From positions 90,576 to 154,575 of the forward strand of contig SCSE01000082.1 of the NCBI GenBank assembly GCA_004298015.1: a stretch of 64,000 bases of DNA, written 5' to 3'. A program made the translations under genes and the position numbers. This document shows positions 16,940-29,290 of this stretch, piece after piece. How positions within the stretch are numbered: position 1 is the stretch's first letter; every line of letters starts with the position of its first letter. The notes under the pieces were generated by a model, which saw only the letters and a list, made by a program, of their open reading frames with translations, made no database searches and was not told the origin of the DNA. The DNA comes from Rhodanobacter sp. (lineage in GTDB: Bacteria > Pseudomonadota > Gammaproteobacteria > Xanthomonadales > Rhodanobacteraceae).

Positions 16940-17775
16940 GCGCGGTACTCCTTGGTATCTGGCGAGGCGGCGTCGGATTCGACGCCGGCCGGGTTCGCTG
17001 CCTCGTCGGCAGTGGTTGTCGGGTTTTCGGTACGGACTGGCGCGATCAGCGCGTCCGGGTGGCTGGTGTCGATGGGCGGCGATGCACGGTCGCCATCAAC
17101 GGTTAGATCGGTATCGGTCTCGCCGGCGACGTGCAATCGGCTGATCGCGGCGACATCGTCGGTGCCGCCTTCAGCCTCCGGATCGATCGGAAGATCACGC
17201 CCCGGCGGCACCTTCAGCGGCTCTTGCTCGAAGCGCATCTGCGGGTCTTCCATGTCGCGGACAGCGGACAACGGTGGCAATTGATCCAGCGACTTGAGGT
17301 TGAAGTAATCGAGAAAGGCGCGGGTGGTGCCGAACAGTGCCGGTTTGCCGGGGACGTCGCGGTAGCCCACCACGCGGATCCACTCACGCTCCTCCATCGT
17401 CTTGATGATGCTTGATGACACCACCACGCCGCGGATTTGTTCGATCTCGGGGCGGGTGATCGGTTGGCGGTAGGCGATCAAAGCAAGCGTCTCCAGCAGG
17501 GCGCGCGAGTAGCGGCTCGGCCTTTCCGTCCACATCCGCGAAATCCACGGATGCACGTCCTGCCGTACCTGGTAACGAAAGCCCGAGGCAACCTCCTGGA
17601 GTTCGATGCCGCGGCCGGTGCAATCGTCGGCCAGGGTTTCCAGCGCCTTGGCAATCTGCTCGCGACCGACGTCATCGGTCTCGGCAAACAGGTCGCCGAG
17701 TTGATGAAGGGTCATGGGCTGACTTGAGGCCAGCAAGGCGGCCTCGATGACGGCTTTGAGTTGATCGGTCTGCAT
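16936..17775 (-). CDS. scpB: Segregation and condensation protein B
   Basis: A 279-residue winged-helix protein that dimerises and binds ScpA in the SMC-ScpAB complex for chromosome condensation. The tandem winged helix (about 5-165) shows IEAALLASSQPMTLHQLGDLF, SRALLETLALIAYRQPITRPEIEQIRG and REWIRVVGYRDVPGKPALFGTT. The C-terminal 80 residues are acidic and Pro/Ser-rich with no fold visible, longer than in Bacillus ScpB. It starts 34 bases after the scpA stop and overlaps rluB by 4 bases. Confidence 0.94.
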   Translation of the reverse strand: MQTDQLKAVIEAALLASSQPMTLHQLGDLFAETDDVGREQIAKALETLADDCTGRGIELQEVASGFRYQVRQDVHPWISRMWTERPSRYSRALLETLALIAYRQPITRPEIEQIRGVVVSSSIIKTMEEREWIRVVGYRDVPGKPALFGTTRAFLDYFNLKSLDQLPPLSAVRDMEDPQMRFEQEPLKVPPGRDLPIDPEAEGGTDDVAAISRLHVAGETDTDLTVDGDRASPPIDTSHPDALIAPVRTENPTTTADEAANPAGVESDAASPDTKEYRA

Positions 17776-17809
17776 GGCCTTGGTCGGATGCCGGTTCAGT
17801 AGGTGGCGT

Positions 17810-18742
17810 TCATGGTGAAGACGATCCGATGGGGTTCGATTCGCCGGTGGGTATGGGTTCCATCGATGCCTCGATGGTTTCCTCAGGTTGAGCTGCCTTG
17901 GCTTTCAGGTAGATCGGTGCCAGCGGCGCCTCCTGGACGATTTCCACCAGCATCTCCTTGGCCAGCTCGAGCATGGCCAGGAAGGTCACCACGATGCCAA
18001 GGCGTCCTTCGCTGACGTCGAACAGGCTCTCGAAACGCTGGAAGCTCTGGTCGTCCAGCCGGCTCAGCAGTTCACCCATGCGCTGACGCACGCTCAGCGC
18101 CTCGCGCCGGATCGCATGATGTCCAAACAGCTCGGCCCGGTGCATCACATCCTTCAGGGCCAGCAGCAACTCATCAAGCTCCAGCGGCGGTGGTAGCCGG
18201 ACCACGTGACGTTCACCCACGTCGGCATGAACCACCACGGTGTCGCGTTCAACCCGCGGCAGCGCCTCGATGTCTTCCGCGGCCCGCTTGAAGCGTTCGT
18301 ATTCCTGCAGACGCCGTACCAGTTCCGCGCGGGGATCCTCTTCCTGGCCTTCCTCGGCCGGTGGTCGTGGCAACAGCAGCCTGGACTTTATCTCGGCCAG
18401 GATCGCGGCCATCAGCAGATATTCCGCCGCCAGTTCCAGTCGCATCACATCGCGCATCAGTTCGATGTAGCTCATGTATTGCCGGGTAATCTCGGCAACC
18501 GGAATGTCCAGAATGTCCAGATTCTGCCGCCGGATCAGATACAGCAGCAGATCCAGTGGCCCCTCGAAGGCCTCGAGGATGACCTCAAGCGCATCCGGCG
18601 GGATATACAGGTCTTGCGGCATTTGCAGCAGCGGTTCGCCGCGCACGATGGCCAGCGGCATTTCCTGTTGCTGCGGCACTGCCGCAAAGGCGTCCGGTGC
18701 TGCGGTGACCAGACTCTCGGACTGAACTGGCTCAGTGCTCAT
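17810..18742 (-). CDS. scpA: Segregation and condensation protein A
   Basis: A 310-residue kleisin. The N-terminal SMC-binding part has ALEVILEAFEGPLDLLLYLIRRQNLDILDIPVAEITRQY, the hallmark of ScpA, and AAEYLLMAAILAEIKSRLLLP follows. The C-terminal winged helix runs to about residue 280, with AMLELAKEMLVEIVQEAPLAPIYL. A 45-residue N-terminal extension (MSTEPVQSESLVTAAP onward) precedes the conserved part. The ATG at 18742 is taken as start; a TTG at 18778 would add 12 residues without a better ribosome site. First gene of scpA-scpB-rluB. Confidence 0.92.
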   Translation of the reverse strand: MSTEPVQSESLVTAAPDAFAAVPQQQEMPLAIVRGEPLLQMPQDLYIPPDALEVILEAFEGPLDLLLYLIRRQNLDILDIPVAEITRQYMSYIELMRDVMRLELAAEYLLMAAILAEIKSRLLLPRPPAEEGQEEDPRAELVRRLQEYERFKRAAEDIEALPRVERDTVVVHADVGERHVVRLPPPLELDELLLALKDVMHRAELFGHHAIRREALSVRQRMGELLSRLDDQSFQRFESLFDVSEGRLGIVVTFLAMLELAKEMLVEIVQEAPLAPIYLKAKAAQPEETIEASMEPIPTGESNPIGSSSP

Positions 18743-19824
18743 CAATGCATGTCGTCGGGCCGCGTCAAGCAGCTGCAAGTGCGTTCAAAACGAGCGAAAC
18801 GATTTCAGCACCGGCAACTGCCGGGGAACGTCCGCACTCGAAACGTAGCGGTAAGGCGACGTTTCCGGATACCACCTTCACCTCCAGCGGACCCCTCACT
18901 CCAGGCGCCGTTGGTCCTTGCAGGCATGATGAAACCACGCATTGGTGTTTCGGTCAGGCGTGCCGCAGGTGACTTTCGTGCATGTCAGCCCAGCTTGCCA
19001 GCCGTGCCGGACGTCGGGCTGGCATGGCCAGAAGCGGCGGCGGCACGATCTGCGCAACAGATCAGAAATGCATCGGGCGGGCCGTTCGCGCTGCTGTAAC
19101 TGACCGGCAGGCGTGTTCTCGGGACTCGCGTGGTTTGCAGAGTAACGGTTGCCTACTGACAAGTCCAGCCGTGCAACTGTGGCCCGGGCGATAGGTCCAT
19201 ACCCATACTATGGCGATCACTGGATCGGAGGCGCCAGACCCATTCCCGGTGCGCTGTGGCCAGGACGGCTCGAGAATGTTCGCGGCGGCGGGTCGAGCGA
19301 TTTGCCGATGTCGTCACGGTACGAAGAGGAACCGTGCGTGATGTGACCTAAAATGTCTGTCAGATACTTCGCGCGGCATGCACCTACCCGCCGTATCAAT
19401 GGCTGTTCGGTCTGAAAGGCAACTCAGCCAGCTTGTACCGACGCAAGGATCGAGGCTGCCGGTGTCAGGCCGGAAGCGCTCGATATGGAGGGGTGATCAG
19501 GGCTGTCAGCGGTCCTGCGAGGATCTCCCGATGTGAGGATGAGTCTGCCATGGGACCGTTCGCGAACACTCGATAGGTTGCCCCTGATAAATGGCACAGA
19601 GTTTGCTTTGCACCCTGCGACAAACCCAACAGTGGTGGCGTTGCTGCAGGCCGGGAGCTACCGGTAGAGATTTGCCGGTGAGCCAGGGTGATTGTTGGGT
19701 CTCAACGATGCGATGACCCTCGGGTCGAGAGTATTGAACAGTGGCGTTACAGGGTAATTTCAGAACGAGGGCACCGGGCATCGTTGCCAATGGCGAGCGC
19801 ACGGGCTGACGGACAGGACCACGA
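18743..19824. other. About 1.1 kb gap without a convincing gene
   Basis: The longest gene-free stretch in the window. A forward frame that runs in from scpA antisense (ending 19099) and a 65-codon TTG frame (19149-19346) have no recognisable protein character. The stretch contains a GCCAGCC/GGCTGGC hairpin (18997-19023, 13-base loop) but no T-run. It must hold the scpA promoter and possibly that of the PilZ gene. A decayed gene or small RNA cannot be excluded. Confidence 0.5.
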
Positions 19825-20193
19825 ATGATGATCGAAGACACGAAGCGGATTGCGGACAAGCCGGAACAGCTGCGGCCCGCACGTATGCAGATCGAGACGA
19901 CGGTGCTGATGAGCCACCGCAGCGAATCGCATCCCACTGAACTGGTGGATATATCCGCTACCGGCGCGATGCTTCGGCGCCCTCTGGGCTGGTCCGGTGA
20001 AGTAGGGCAGCGCTGGATACTCGACATGATCTTCGGCAACAACCTGCATATTCATCTCGAGGCCGTCGTGGCCAGGATTTCCGATCACGATATCGGTTTC
20101 ACCTACAGCCATATACCGGAAGACAAGCAGGTGCCGCTCTGGAACCTGCTGGGTGGCTATGCCGATATCCTGGAATACTGGCAGGAAGGTTGA
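19825..20193 (+). CDS. PilZ-domain protein (putative c-di-GMP receptor)
   Basis: A 122-residue single-domain protein. The PilZ motifs appear as an Arg-rich N-terminal stretch (LRPARMQIETTVL) and DISATGAMLRRP (D-x-S-x-x-G), followed by a beta-barrel pattern ending DIGFTYSHI. The Arg spacing is R-x-x-R rather than the canonical R-x-x-x-R, so c-di-GMP affinity is uncertain. The start is ATGATG, and the second Met is one codon later. It stands alone, facing fadD tail to tail. The diguanylate cyclases of this window are 36-41 kb away. Confidence 0.78.
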   Translation: MMIEDTKRIADKPEQLRPARMQIETTVLMSHRSESHPTELVDISATGAMLRRPLGWSGEVGQRWILDMIFGNNLHIHLEAVVARISDHDIGFTYSHIPEDKQVPLWNLLGGYADILEYWQEG

Positions 20194-20275
20194 GTCGACC
20201 TGTCATTCAGAAGAGCGGAGTCCTCTCGTTCCGCATCAACGAATCAAGGCCATTGACTGCAATATGCGTCGCGTT

Positions 20276-21958
20276 TCAGGGTTTGGCCTTGTTTTCGTTG
20301 CGCAGCTCCCGGCGCAGGATCTTGCCCACGTTGCTCTTGGGCAGTTCGGCGCGAAACTCGATCTCCCTGGGGCGCTTGTAACCGGTCAGGTTCTCGCGGC
20401 AGAACAGCTTGAGGGTTTCCTCGTCGAGATTCGGGTCCTTGCGCACCACATAGAGTTTGACCACTTCGCCGGAATGTTCGTCCGGGATCCCGACGGCAGC
20501 CACTTCGAGTACGCCGGGGTGTTGCATGACTGCATCCTCGACCTCGTTCGGGTACACATTGAACCCCGAGACGAGAATCATGTCCTTCTTGCGGTCGACG
20601 ATGTAGAAGTAGCCGTTTTCATCCATCCTGGCGATATCGCCGGTATGCAGCCAGCCGTCGCTACCGAGTACCTTGGCGGTTTCGTCCGGGCGCTGCCAAT
20701 AGCCTTTCATGACTTGCGGGCCACGAACCATCAACTCGCCGACTTCGCCGCTTGGCAGTGGCAGGCCTTCCTCGGACCAGATCGCCACGTCGGTGGAGGG
20801 TATCGGCAACCCGATCGCACCGTTGTAATCCTTCAGGTCCAGCGGATTGATGCATACGGCGGGCGAGGTTTCCGTAAGCCCGTAAGCTTCGGCCAGCGTG
20901 CAACCGGTGACCTTCTTCCAGCGCTCGGCGACGGCTCGCTGCACCGCCATGCCGCCCCCCAGCGACAGGTGCAGTCGGGAAAAATCCAGATCGGCAAATC
21001 CGGGCGTGTTGAGCAGGCCGTTGAACAGCGTGTTGACGCCGGTGATCGCGGTGAAGCCCGAGCCCTTCAGTTCCTTGACGAAGCCCGGCATGTCACGCGG
21101 ATTGGTGATCAGCCAATTGAGTCCGCCCAGGCTCATGAAGTTGAGGCAGTTCGCCGTGAGTGAAAAGATGTGGTACAGCGGCAGTGCGGTAATGACCACC
21201 TCGTCGCCCTGCTTCACATGGGTGCCGATCCACGCACTGGCCTGCAGCATGTTGGCGATCATGTTGCCGTGCGACAGCATGGCACCCTTGGCCACGCCGG
21301 TGGTGCCGCCGGTGTACTGAAGGAAGGCGATATCGTCGTGGTCCAGGGTGATCGCCGGCAGATCGTGGGCGGTGCCACGGGTCAGGACATCGCGAAAGCG
21401 CACTGCCTGGGGCAATTGGAACGCGGGTACCATCTTCTTGATGTGCTTGATCGCGAAATTCATCAGCGCGCCCTTCGCCAAACCCAGCAGGTCGCCCAGC
21501 CCGGTCGTCACGATGAATTCCACATGGGTCCTGGCGACAACCTGCTCGAGGGTGGCGGCAAAGTTGTCCAGCACCACGATCGCCTTGGCACCGGAGTCTT
21601 CAAGCTGATGCTGGAGCTCGCGTGCGGTATACATCGGGTTGGTATTGACTACCGTCAGGCCTGCGCGCAATGCACCGAACAGGGCAACCGGGTACTGCAA
21701 CACATTGGGCATCATGATTGCGATGCGATCACCCTTGCCGAGCTTCAGCACGCCGGTGAGATAACCGGCGAAATGACGGCTCATTTCATCGATTTCACCG
21801 TAGCTGAGGCTTTTCCCGAAATTGGCAAAAGCAGGCCGTTCGCGAAAACGCCCGAACGCTTCTTCGAGTACTGCCGGCAACGAGACGTACTGGTTGACAT
21901 CAATCTGTTCGGCAACACCTGCCGGATAGTGATCCAGCCACGGACGTTCAATGCTCAT
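20276..21958 (-). CDS. fadD: Long-chain fatty acid-CoA ligase
   Basis: A 560-residue adenylate-forming enzyme that activates fatty acids to acyl-CoA at the inner face of the membrane. It has the P-loop YTGGTTGVAKGAMLSHGNM (about residues 215-233), the adenylate motif AEAYGLTETSPAV, the hinge GWLHTGDIARMDENGYFYIVDRKKDMI and the C-terminal catalytic Lys in LPKSNVGKILRREL. The length equals E. coli FadD (561). The ATG at 21958 gives MSIERPWLDHYPAGV, the usual N-terminus. No other beta-oxidation gene is adjacent. Confidence 0.95.
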   Translation of the reverse strand: MSIERPWLDHYPAGVAEQIDVNQYVSLPAVLEEAFGRFRERPAFANFGKSLSYGEIDEMSRHFAGYLTGVLKLGKGDRIAIMMPNVLQYPVALFGALRAGLTVVNTNPMYTARELQHQLEDSGAKAIVVLDNFAATLEQVVARTHVEFIVTTGLGDLLGLAKGALMNFAIKHIKKMVPAFQLPQAVRFRDVLTRGTAHDLPAITLDHDDIAFLQYTGGTTGVAKGAMLSHGNMIANMLQASAWIGTHVKQGDEVVITALPLYHIFSLTANCLNFMSLGGLNWLITNPRDMPGFVKELKGSGFTAITGVNTLFNGLLNTPGFADLDFSRLHLSLGGGMAVQRAVAERWKKVTGCTLAEAYGLTETSPAVCINPLDLKDYNGAIGLPIPSTDVAIWSEEGLPLPSGEVGELMVRGPQVMKGYWQRPDETAKVLGSDGWLHTGDIARMDENGYFYIVDRKKDMILVSGFNVYPNEVEDAVMQHPGVLEVAAVGIPDEHSGEVVKLYVVRKDPNLDEETLKLFCRENLTGYKRPREIEFRAELPKSNVGKILRRELRNENKAKP

Positions 21959-22097
21959 GCTCGGGTTCCCTGTTTGTCGATGACCATGGGTTGATCTGAA
22001 TTCGCGATGGCGACAGCGTCAGCGATGGGCCATGCTTGAGCTTCATTGGAGCATACGCTCGCGTATAGCAGCAAGCAGCGAGCGGGGAGATCGGCGG

Positions 22098-22547
22098 ATG
22101 AAACGGTGCGCAAAAACTGCCATCGCATGGATCGGGGTCGTGGTGTGTGTCTGTGTCCTGGCATCGTGTCGGCATGCACCCGACGAGGCACAGATACGCG
22201 CGTCGATCGCTGCGGTCGCAAAGGCGGCACAAGCGGCCGATGCGGGTCGCGTGGTGGCGCCGCTCAGCAAGGACTTCGACGGCAATGGCGGGGAGTTGGA
22301 CCGGTCGGCTCTTGGCAATATGGTCCGATTGCTGCGGCTGCGCGACGAGCATATCGGGGTGACGATGGGCCCGGTGACCATTGAGCATCGTGGTGAGCGG
22401 ATGGTGAGCACTTTCGTGGTGACGCTGACCAGCACCGGCCAGCGGCTGCTGCCCGACCGGCTCGGGCTGTACCGGGTCGAGGCGGCATGGCGCCGGGAAA
22501 GGGGTGCCTGGCGCTGCTACTCGGCTCGCTGGAAGCGTTCTCTTTGA
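22098..22547 (+). CDS. Small predicted lipoprotein of unknown function
   Basis: A 149-residue protein with a basic start (MKRCAKTAIAW), a hydrophobic core and a lipobox-like LASC, so the mature chain would begin at Cys 25 or so. The rest looks like a small alpha+beta domain: EAQIRASIAAVAKAAQAADAGRVVAPLSKDF, then strands ending in a Trp/Arg-rich tail (EAAWRRERGAWRCYSARWKRSL). That pattern is reminiscent of NTF2-like/SnoaL folds, without proof. GGGGAG lies 10 bases before the ATG at 22098; frames reaching 22032 have no signal peptide. It faces acnA tail to tail across a terminator. Confidence 0.72.
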   Translation: MKRCAKTAIAWIGVVVCVCVLASCRHAPDEAQIRASIAAVAKAAQAADAGRVVAPLSKDFDGNGGELDRSALGNMVRLLRLRDEHIGVTMGPVTIEHRGERMVSTFVVTLTSTGQRLLPDRLGLYRVEAAWRRERGAWRCYSARWKRSL

Positions 22548-22591
22548 GGTCTCGGAAAGCCTGACGCTTTTCGTGGGTCGGCCCGGACAAA

Positions 22592-22625
22592 AAACGGACG
22601 CCCCGGCTGTGCGGGGCGTCCGTTT
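22592..22625. terminator. Bidirectional terminator between the lipoprotein gene and acnA
   Basis: Thirteen-base perfect arms (22592-22604 and 22613-22625; AAACGGACGCCCC and its complement) flank an 8-base loop. On the minus strand the hairpin runs straight into a T-run, making it a strong terminator for acnA. On the plus strand the T-run is short. Confidence 0.85.
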
Positions 22626-22644
22626 GTCGCGTTGCAGCTGAGGC

Positions 22645-25395
<2,751 letters not shown>

Positions 25396-25679
25396 GGGGA
25401 GTGCTCCTGGCTGATCCTGCGGCTGGGATGGCTGAAGCGCGCTGCTGTGGCGTGAGCAGCCGCCGTTTGCCTTTCCGGCAAATTGAGGGATTATCGCGCA
25501 AACGCAGGGTATCCGCGAACGGCATGAGGGCTGTTTCGATGACCGCTTGAGTCTCTCGCCGGTACCATCGACTCAGGTCACTCCATGCCATCGCGGCTAA
25601 ACTGCGGATACATTTAGGCTCGATTTTCTGACCTGTAGGATGAATCCGATGTCTTTCACGCACAAATGCTTTTGATCAC

Positions 25680-26615
25680 ATGCAGCGTTCGATGATTTCG
25701 ACGATGCTTTCGGCGGTTTCGCTGCGCGACCTCGCGCTGGTGCAGGCGGTGCATCGCCACGGCAGTTTCAACAGCGCAGCGCGTGCCATGCATATCAGTC
25801 CGTCGGGGCTGTCGCATCAGGTCCAGAAAGTGGAGCAGGCGGTGGGGGCGCCGCTGTTCGAGCGCGGTGGCCGGCGTATCGTGGCGACCGCCGGTGGCCA
25901 GCATCTGCTGCGCCATATCGACGCCGTGCTGGCGGCCGGCGAACACCTGCAGCAGGTGGCCCGTGCCGGCGTGGTGGCGTTCGGGGGCGAGCTGCGGCTG
26001 GGCTTGCCGGCTTCGTTGGGACCGTATCTGCTACCGCATCTGATCGCGCCTTTTCCGCAATATTTTCCCGGTGCCCGGCTGGGGATTTCCGAAGGCAAGC
26101 CGCGGGGTCTGCTGCGTCGATTGCAGGAAGCCGAACTGGATGCCGTGCTGGCTCCGATGGCGACGACGGTCAGCGGAATCGCTTCCCGGCCGCTGTTCTT
26201 CGAGCCTTGGGAACTGATGCTGCGAGCTGATCATCCGCTCGCCCGCCGGCGCAGCATCGCACTGGATCAGCTTGACCCCGCCGAGGCCACCCTGATGGCC
26301 GAGAGCCACGCGGACGGTCTCGAATGCGACGGCAACGAGCACGGGCATGTGCAGGATGTCAGCCTCGAAAGCCTGGCGGCACTGGTCGGTTTACGCGGCG
26401 GTTATGCGCTGGTGCCGGCGCTGGCGCGCGAGCGGCTGGCCTCGATGCCGAATATCGTGCTGGCCAAGCTCAAAGGGGCCGCGTCGGGTCGGGAGATTGC
26501 GCTGTATTGGCGCGACGCATCGCCATGGCACGATGACCTGCAGGGCTTTGCGGGCCTGCTGCGCAAGCTGGCCCGGCAACTGCCGGGCTTGCGCGTGAGA
26601 GGTGTGAAAACGTAA
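25680..26615 (+). CDS. LysR-family transcriptional regulator (OxyR-like) divergent from acnA
   Basis: A 311-residue LysR protein. The HTH lies at about 14-70 (VSLRDLALVQAVHRHGSFNSAARAMHISPSGLSHQVQKVE, then RRIVATAGGQHL). The effector domain (LRLGLPASLGPYLLPHLI onward) resembles OxyR/CysB-type sensors. The only cysteine near the OxyR redox position is in DGLECDGNEHG (about residue 218), so the two-Cys switch of OxyR is not clearly present. ATG at 25680 is the first of three nearby Mets. The divergent layout suggests a role in controlling acnA, which is inference. Confidence 0.85.
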   Translation: MQRSMISTMLSAVSLRDLALVQAVHRHGSFNSAARAMHISPSGLSHQVQKVEQAVGAPLFERGGRRIVATAGGQHLLRHIDAVLAAGEHLQQVARAGVVAFGGELRLGLPASLGPYLLPHLIAPFPQYFPGARLGISEGKPRGLLRRLQEAELDAVLAPMATTVSGIASRPLFFEPWELMLRADHPLARRRSIALDQLDPAEATLMAESHADGLECDGNEHGHVQDVSLESLAALVGLRGGYALVPALARERLASMPNIVLAKLKGAASGREIALYWRDASPWHDDLQGFAGLLRKLARQLPGLRVRGVKT

Positions 26616-26738
26616 ACAGTCGGCAAAAGCGCAATCCCTGTTGTGGAGCAGGCGCGCTGTTGCCGAACGACGGTGACAAAGCCATCGCGCGCAGGGCGCG
26701 CAATGGCCGATGGACAGTGCAGAACGGCCGGCGAGGAC

Positions 26739-28565
26739 TCAACCGCGCGAGGCGCGCTTGCGATCGTTCTCGGTGAGGTGTTTCTTGCGCAGCCGGATCT
26801 CCTTGGGGGTGATCTCGACCAGTTCGTCGTCTTCGATGAACTCCAGCGCCTGCTCCAGCGAAAACTTGATCGCCGGCGACAACTGGATGGCGTCGTCCTT
26901 GCCCGACGCGCGCATGTTGGTCAGCGGCTTGCCCTTGATGACGTTGACCGTGAGGTCGTTGTCCTTGGCGTGGATCCCCACCAGTTGACCCTCGTAGACG
27001 TTGTCGCCTTCGGCGGCGAAGAGCTTGCCACGGTCCTGCAGCGGTCCCAGCGAATAGGCGGGTGTCGCACCGGCAGCGTTGGAGATCATCACGCCGTTCT
27101 GGCGCTTGGCGATCGAGCCTTCCGCCTTCGGGCCGTAGTGGTCGAAGACATGGAACAGCAGTCCGCCGCCCTGGGTCAGGGTGCGAAATTCGGTCTGGAA
27201 GCCGATCAGGCCGCGCGCCGGAATCTCGTAGTCCAGCCGGACCCGGCCTTTGCCGTCCGGCTCCATGTTTTTCAGTTGGCCCTTGCGCATGCCAAGGCGC
27301 TCCATCACGCCACCCTGGTGCTGCTCCTCGACGTCGATCACCAATTGCTCGATCGGCTCCTGCTTCTGGCCGTCGATTTCCTTGATGATCACCTCCGGAC
27401 GCGACACGGCGAGCTCGTAGCCTTCGCGGCGCATGGTTTCAATCAGCACCGAAAGATGCAGTTCGCCTCGACCGGAGACGATGAATTTGTCCGGATCCGA
27501 ACCTTCCTCGACCTTCAGCGCCACGTTGTGCAGGGTCTCGCGTTCGAGACGCTCGCGGATCTGGCGGCTGGTGATGAATTTGCCGCCGCTGTGGTCCTTG
27601 TTGCCGGCAAACGGCGAATTGTTGACCTGAAAGGTCATGCTGATCGTGGGTTCATCGACGGTCAGCGCTGGCAGCGCTTCCGGTGTGTCCAGGGCGCAGA
27701 CCGTATCGGAGATGCTCAGGTCCTGGATGCCCGAGATGGCGACGATGTCACCTGCCTCGGCCTCCTCGACCTCGCGGCGCTCCAGACCCATGAAGCCCAA
27801 CACCTGCAATACCTTGCCCTGGCGCTTCTTGCCGTGGCGATCGACGATGCTGACCGGCATGTTGGTGCGGACCTTGCCGCGCTGGATCCGGCCAATCCCG
27901 ATCAGCCCGACATAGCTGCTGTAGTCGAGCTGGCTGATGCGCATCTGGAACGGTCCCACCGGATCCACCTCCGGCGGCGACACGTGCTTCATGATCGCCT
28001 CGTACAGCGGCGTCATGTCGCCTTCGCGGGCGGTGTCTTCCAGGCTGGCGTAACCGTGCAGCGCCGAAGCGTAGACAATCGGAAAATCGAGCTGTTCGTT
28101 GGTGCCGCCCAGACGGTCGAACAGGTCGAATACCTGATCGATCACCCAGTCCGGACGTGCGCCTGGACGGTCGATCTTGTTGACCACCACGATCGGCTTG
28201 AAGCCCATGTCGAAGGCCTTCTGTGTGACGAAGCGGGTCTGCGGCATCGGGCCATCCATCGCGTCGACCAGGATCAGTACCGAGTCGACCATCGACAGCA
28301 CGCGCTCTACCTCGCCACCGAAGTCGGCATGGCCCGGGGTATCGACGATGTTGATCCGGTTACCGTTCCAGGTGATCGCGGTGTTCTTGGCCAGGATCGT
28401 GATACCACGCTCCTTTTCCTGATCGTTCGAGTCCATTACACGCTCGGTCAGCACCGTTCGCTCGGCCAGCGTGCCGGACTGCTTCAGCAGGCAGTCGACG
28501 AGAGTGGTCTTGCCGTGATCGACGTGGGCGACGATGGCGATGTTGCGCAGATTTTCAATGGACAT
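26739..28565 (-). CDS. typA: Ribosome-associated GTPase TypA/BipA
   Basis: A 608-residue translational GTPase of the EF-G class that acts in ribosome assembly and stress adaptation. It has G1 [11 protein letters not shown], the switch I region [14 protein letters not shown]3 [17 protein letters not shown]4 [13 protein letters not shown], and then the EF-G-like domains ending in the BipA-specific C-terminal domain ([20 protein letters not shown]). The start at 28565 gives [15 protein letters not shown]. An 87-codon upstream extension has no homology. It is monocistronic. Confidence 0.96.
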   Translation of the reverse strand: MSIENLRNIAIVAHVDHGKTTLVDCLLKQSGTLAERTVLTERVMDSNDQEKERGITILAKNTAITWNGNRINIVDTPGHADFGGEVERVLSMVDSVLILVDAMDGPMPQTRFVTQKAFDMGFKPIVVVNKIDRPGARPDWVIDQVFDLFDRLGGTNEQLDFPIVYASALHGYASLEDTAREGDMTPLYEAIMKHVSPPEVDPVGPFQMRISQLDYSSYVGLIGIGRIQRGKVRTNMPVSIVDRHGKKRQGKVLQVLGFMGLERREVEEAEAGDIVAISGIQDLSISDTVCALDTPEALPALTVDEPTISMTFQVNNSPFAGNKDHSGGKFITSRQIRERLERETLHNVALKVEEGSDPDKFIVSGRGELHLSVLIETMRREGYELAVSRPEVIIKEIDGQKQEPIEQLVIDVEEQHQGGVMERLGMRKGQLKNMEPDGKGRVRLDYEIPARGLIGFQTEFRTLTQGGGLLFHVFDHYGPKAEGSIAKRQNGVMISNAAGATPAYSLGPLQDRGKLFAAEGDNVYEGQLVGIHAKDNDLTVNVIKGKPLTNMRASGKDDAIQLSPAIKFSLEQALEFIEDDELVEITPKEIRLRKKHLTENDRKRASRG

Positions 28566-29290
28566 GGAAAGCACTCGGGTGGCGCTTGCAGCCACCACGT
28601 GGGTTATCAGAAGGATTAACCCGTGGATTATACGTACTTGTGTGACAAGTTGCTGCGTTGTCGGGATAAAGTTCGTTTGCGCTCGATCAGGCGCGGGTGC
28701 GACAGCGCACGGCAAGCCAGGCTCGTCGGCGCCTGTCGACAATGGGGGTGAAGCCTCGCGAAAGGGTCGATCGGTGGTGCGGGTAGCCCGAACCGGCGCT
28801 GCCATGACGCTGCCCGGGTACTTCACCTGTCCGTCTGCGTGGCATCGGTGTCCATGGCGATCGCGTGGTGATGGGCTGATTCAGGCGCTACCTCGATCCG
28901 TGTCATGCCGCGATGGAGGGTCGCCGCGGAGGGGGGGTGTACGCCGCTGTCAGCCCGCCAGGGACGGGGCCAAACCAGATGCGACGCTGGAAATACCGAC
29001 ATCGGCATCAAGGAAGCGCGGCAACTCGATGACGGCAAACGAAGCTTATGACGGCAGATTGGAGCATCCCTGGCTGGCCTGAGCCGGTGGGAAGGGATTG
29101 AAATGCCGGGTGGTAGTGCGTGGAAAAGCGCGCCGGGCTGCTAGTGAAGCAGGTGACCCTGGCATTTTTCAACAGCTGTTGGTTGCGTCAGACGAGCGGG
29201 CCTGCTTATCTCTACATCTTGCGCGGGTGCAGGGGCGTTTCAGTCATGCTATGCGTTTTTGCTGGCAATCTGGCTGATAAGGAACCGGGA
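28566..29290. other. 725-base gap upstream of typA, including its promoter
   Basis: No protein-coding frame is convincing here. Near typA are a GGGTTA/TAACCC hairpin (about 28601-28620) and the -10 box noted separately. The remainder, up to the hydrolase start at 29291, is of mixed composition with only a short-range palindrome. It may contain remnants of a lost gene. Confidence 0.5.
28627..28632 (-). promoter_or_regulatory. Putative -10 box of typA
   Basis: On the minus strand TATAAT is a perfect -10 hexamer, 62 bases before the typA ATG, in an A/T-rich pocket. The expected -35 region 17 bases upstream (GCAGCAA) is poor, while TTGTCA lies only 10 bases from the -10. Confidence 0.45.

Noticed and set aside
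18206..19099. Plus-strand 297-codon frame entering the scpA gap
   Set aside because: Mostly antisense to scpA. The part beyond scpA has no protein-like pattern or ribosome site.
19149..19346. Small TTG-initiated frame of 65 codons in the scpA upstream gap
   Set aside because: No ribosome site or family, and a coincidental PYPYYGDHW peptide is not enough to call a gene.
22032..22097. N-terminal extension of the small lipoprotein gene
   Set aside because: It would put 22 residues before the signal peptide. The ATG at 22098 has a ribosome site and gives a lipobox.
26643..28619. A 658-codon frame on the plus strand opposite typA
   Set aside because: It is antisense to a clear EF-G-like GTPase gene. 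It is rich in Arg/His/Gln/Asp and has no domain, as expected from a GC-rich shadow frame.
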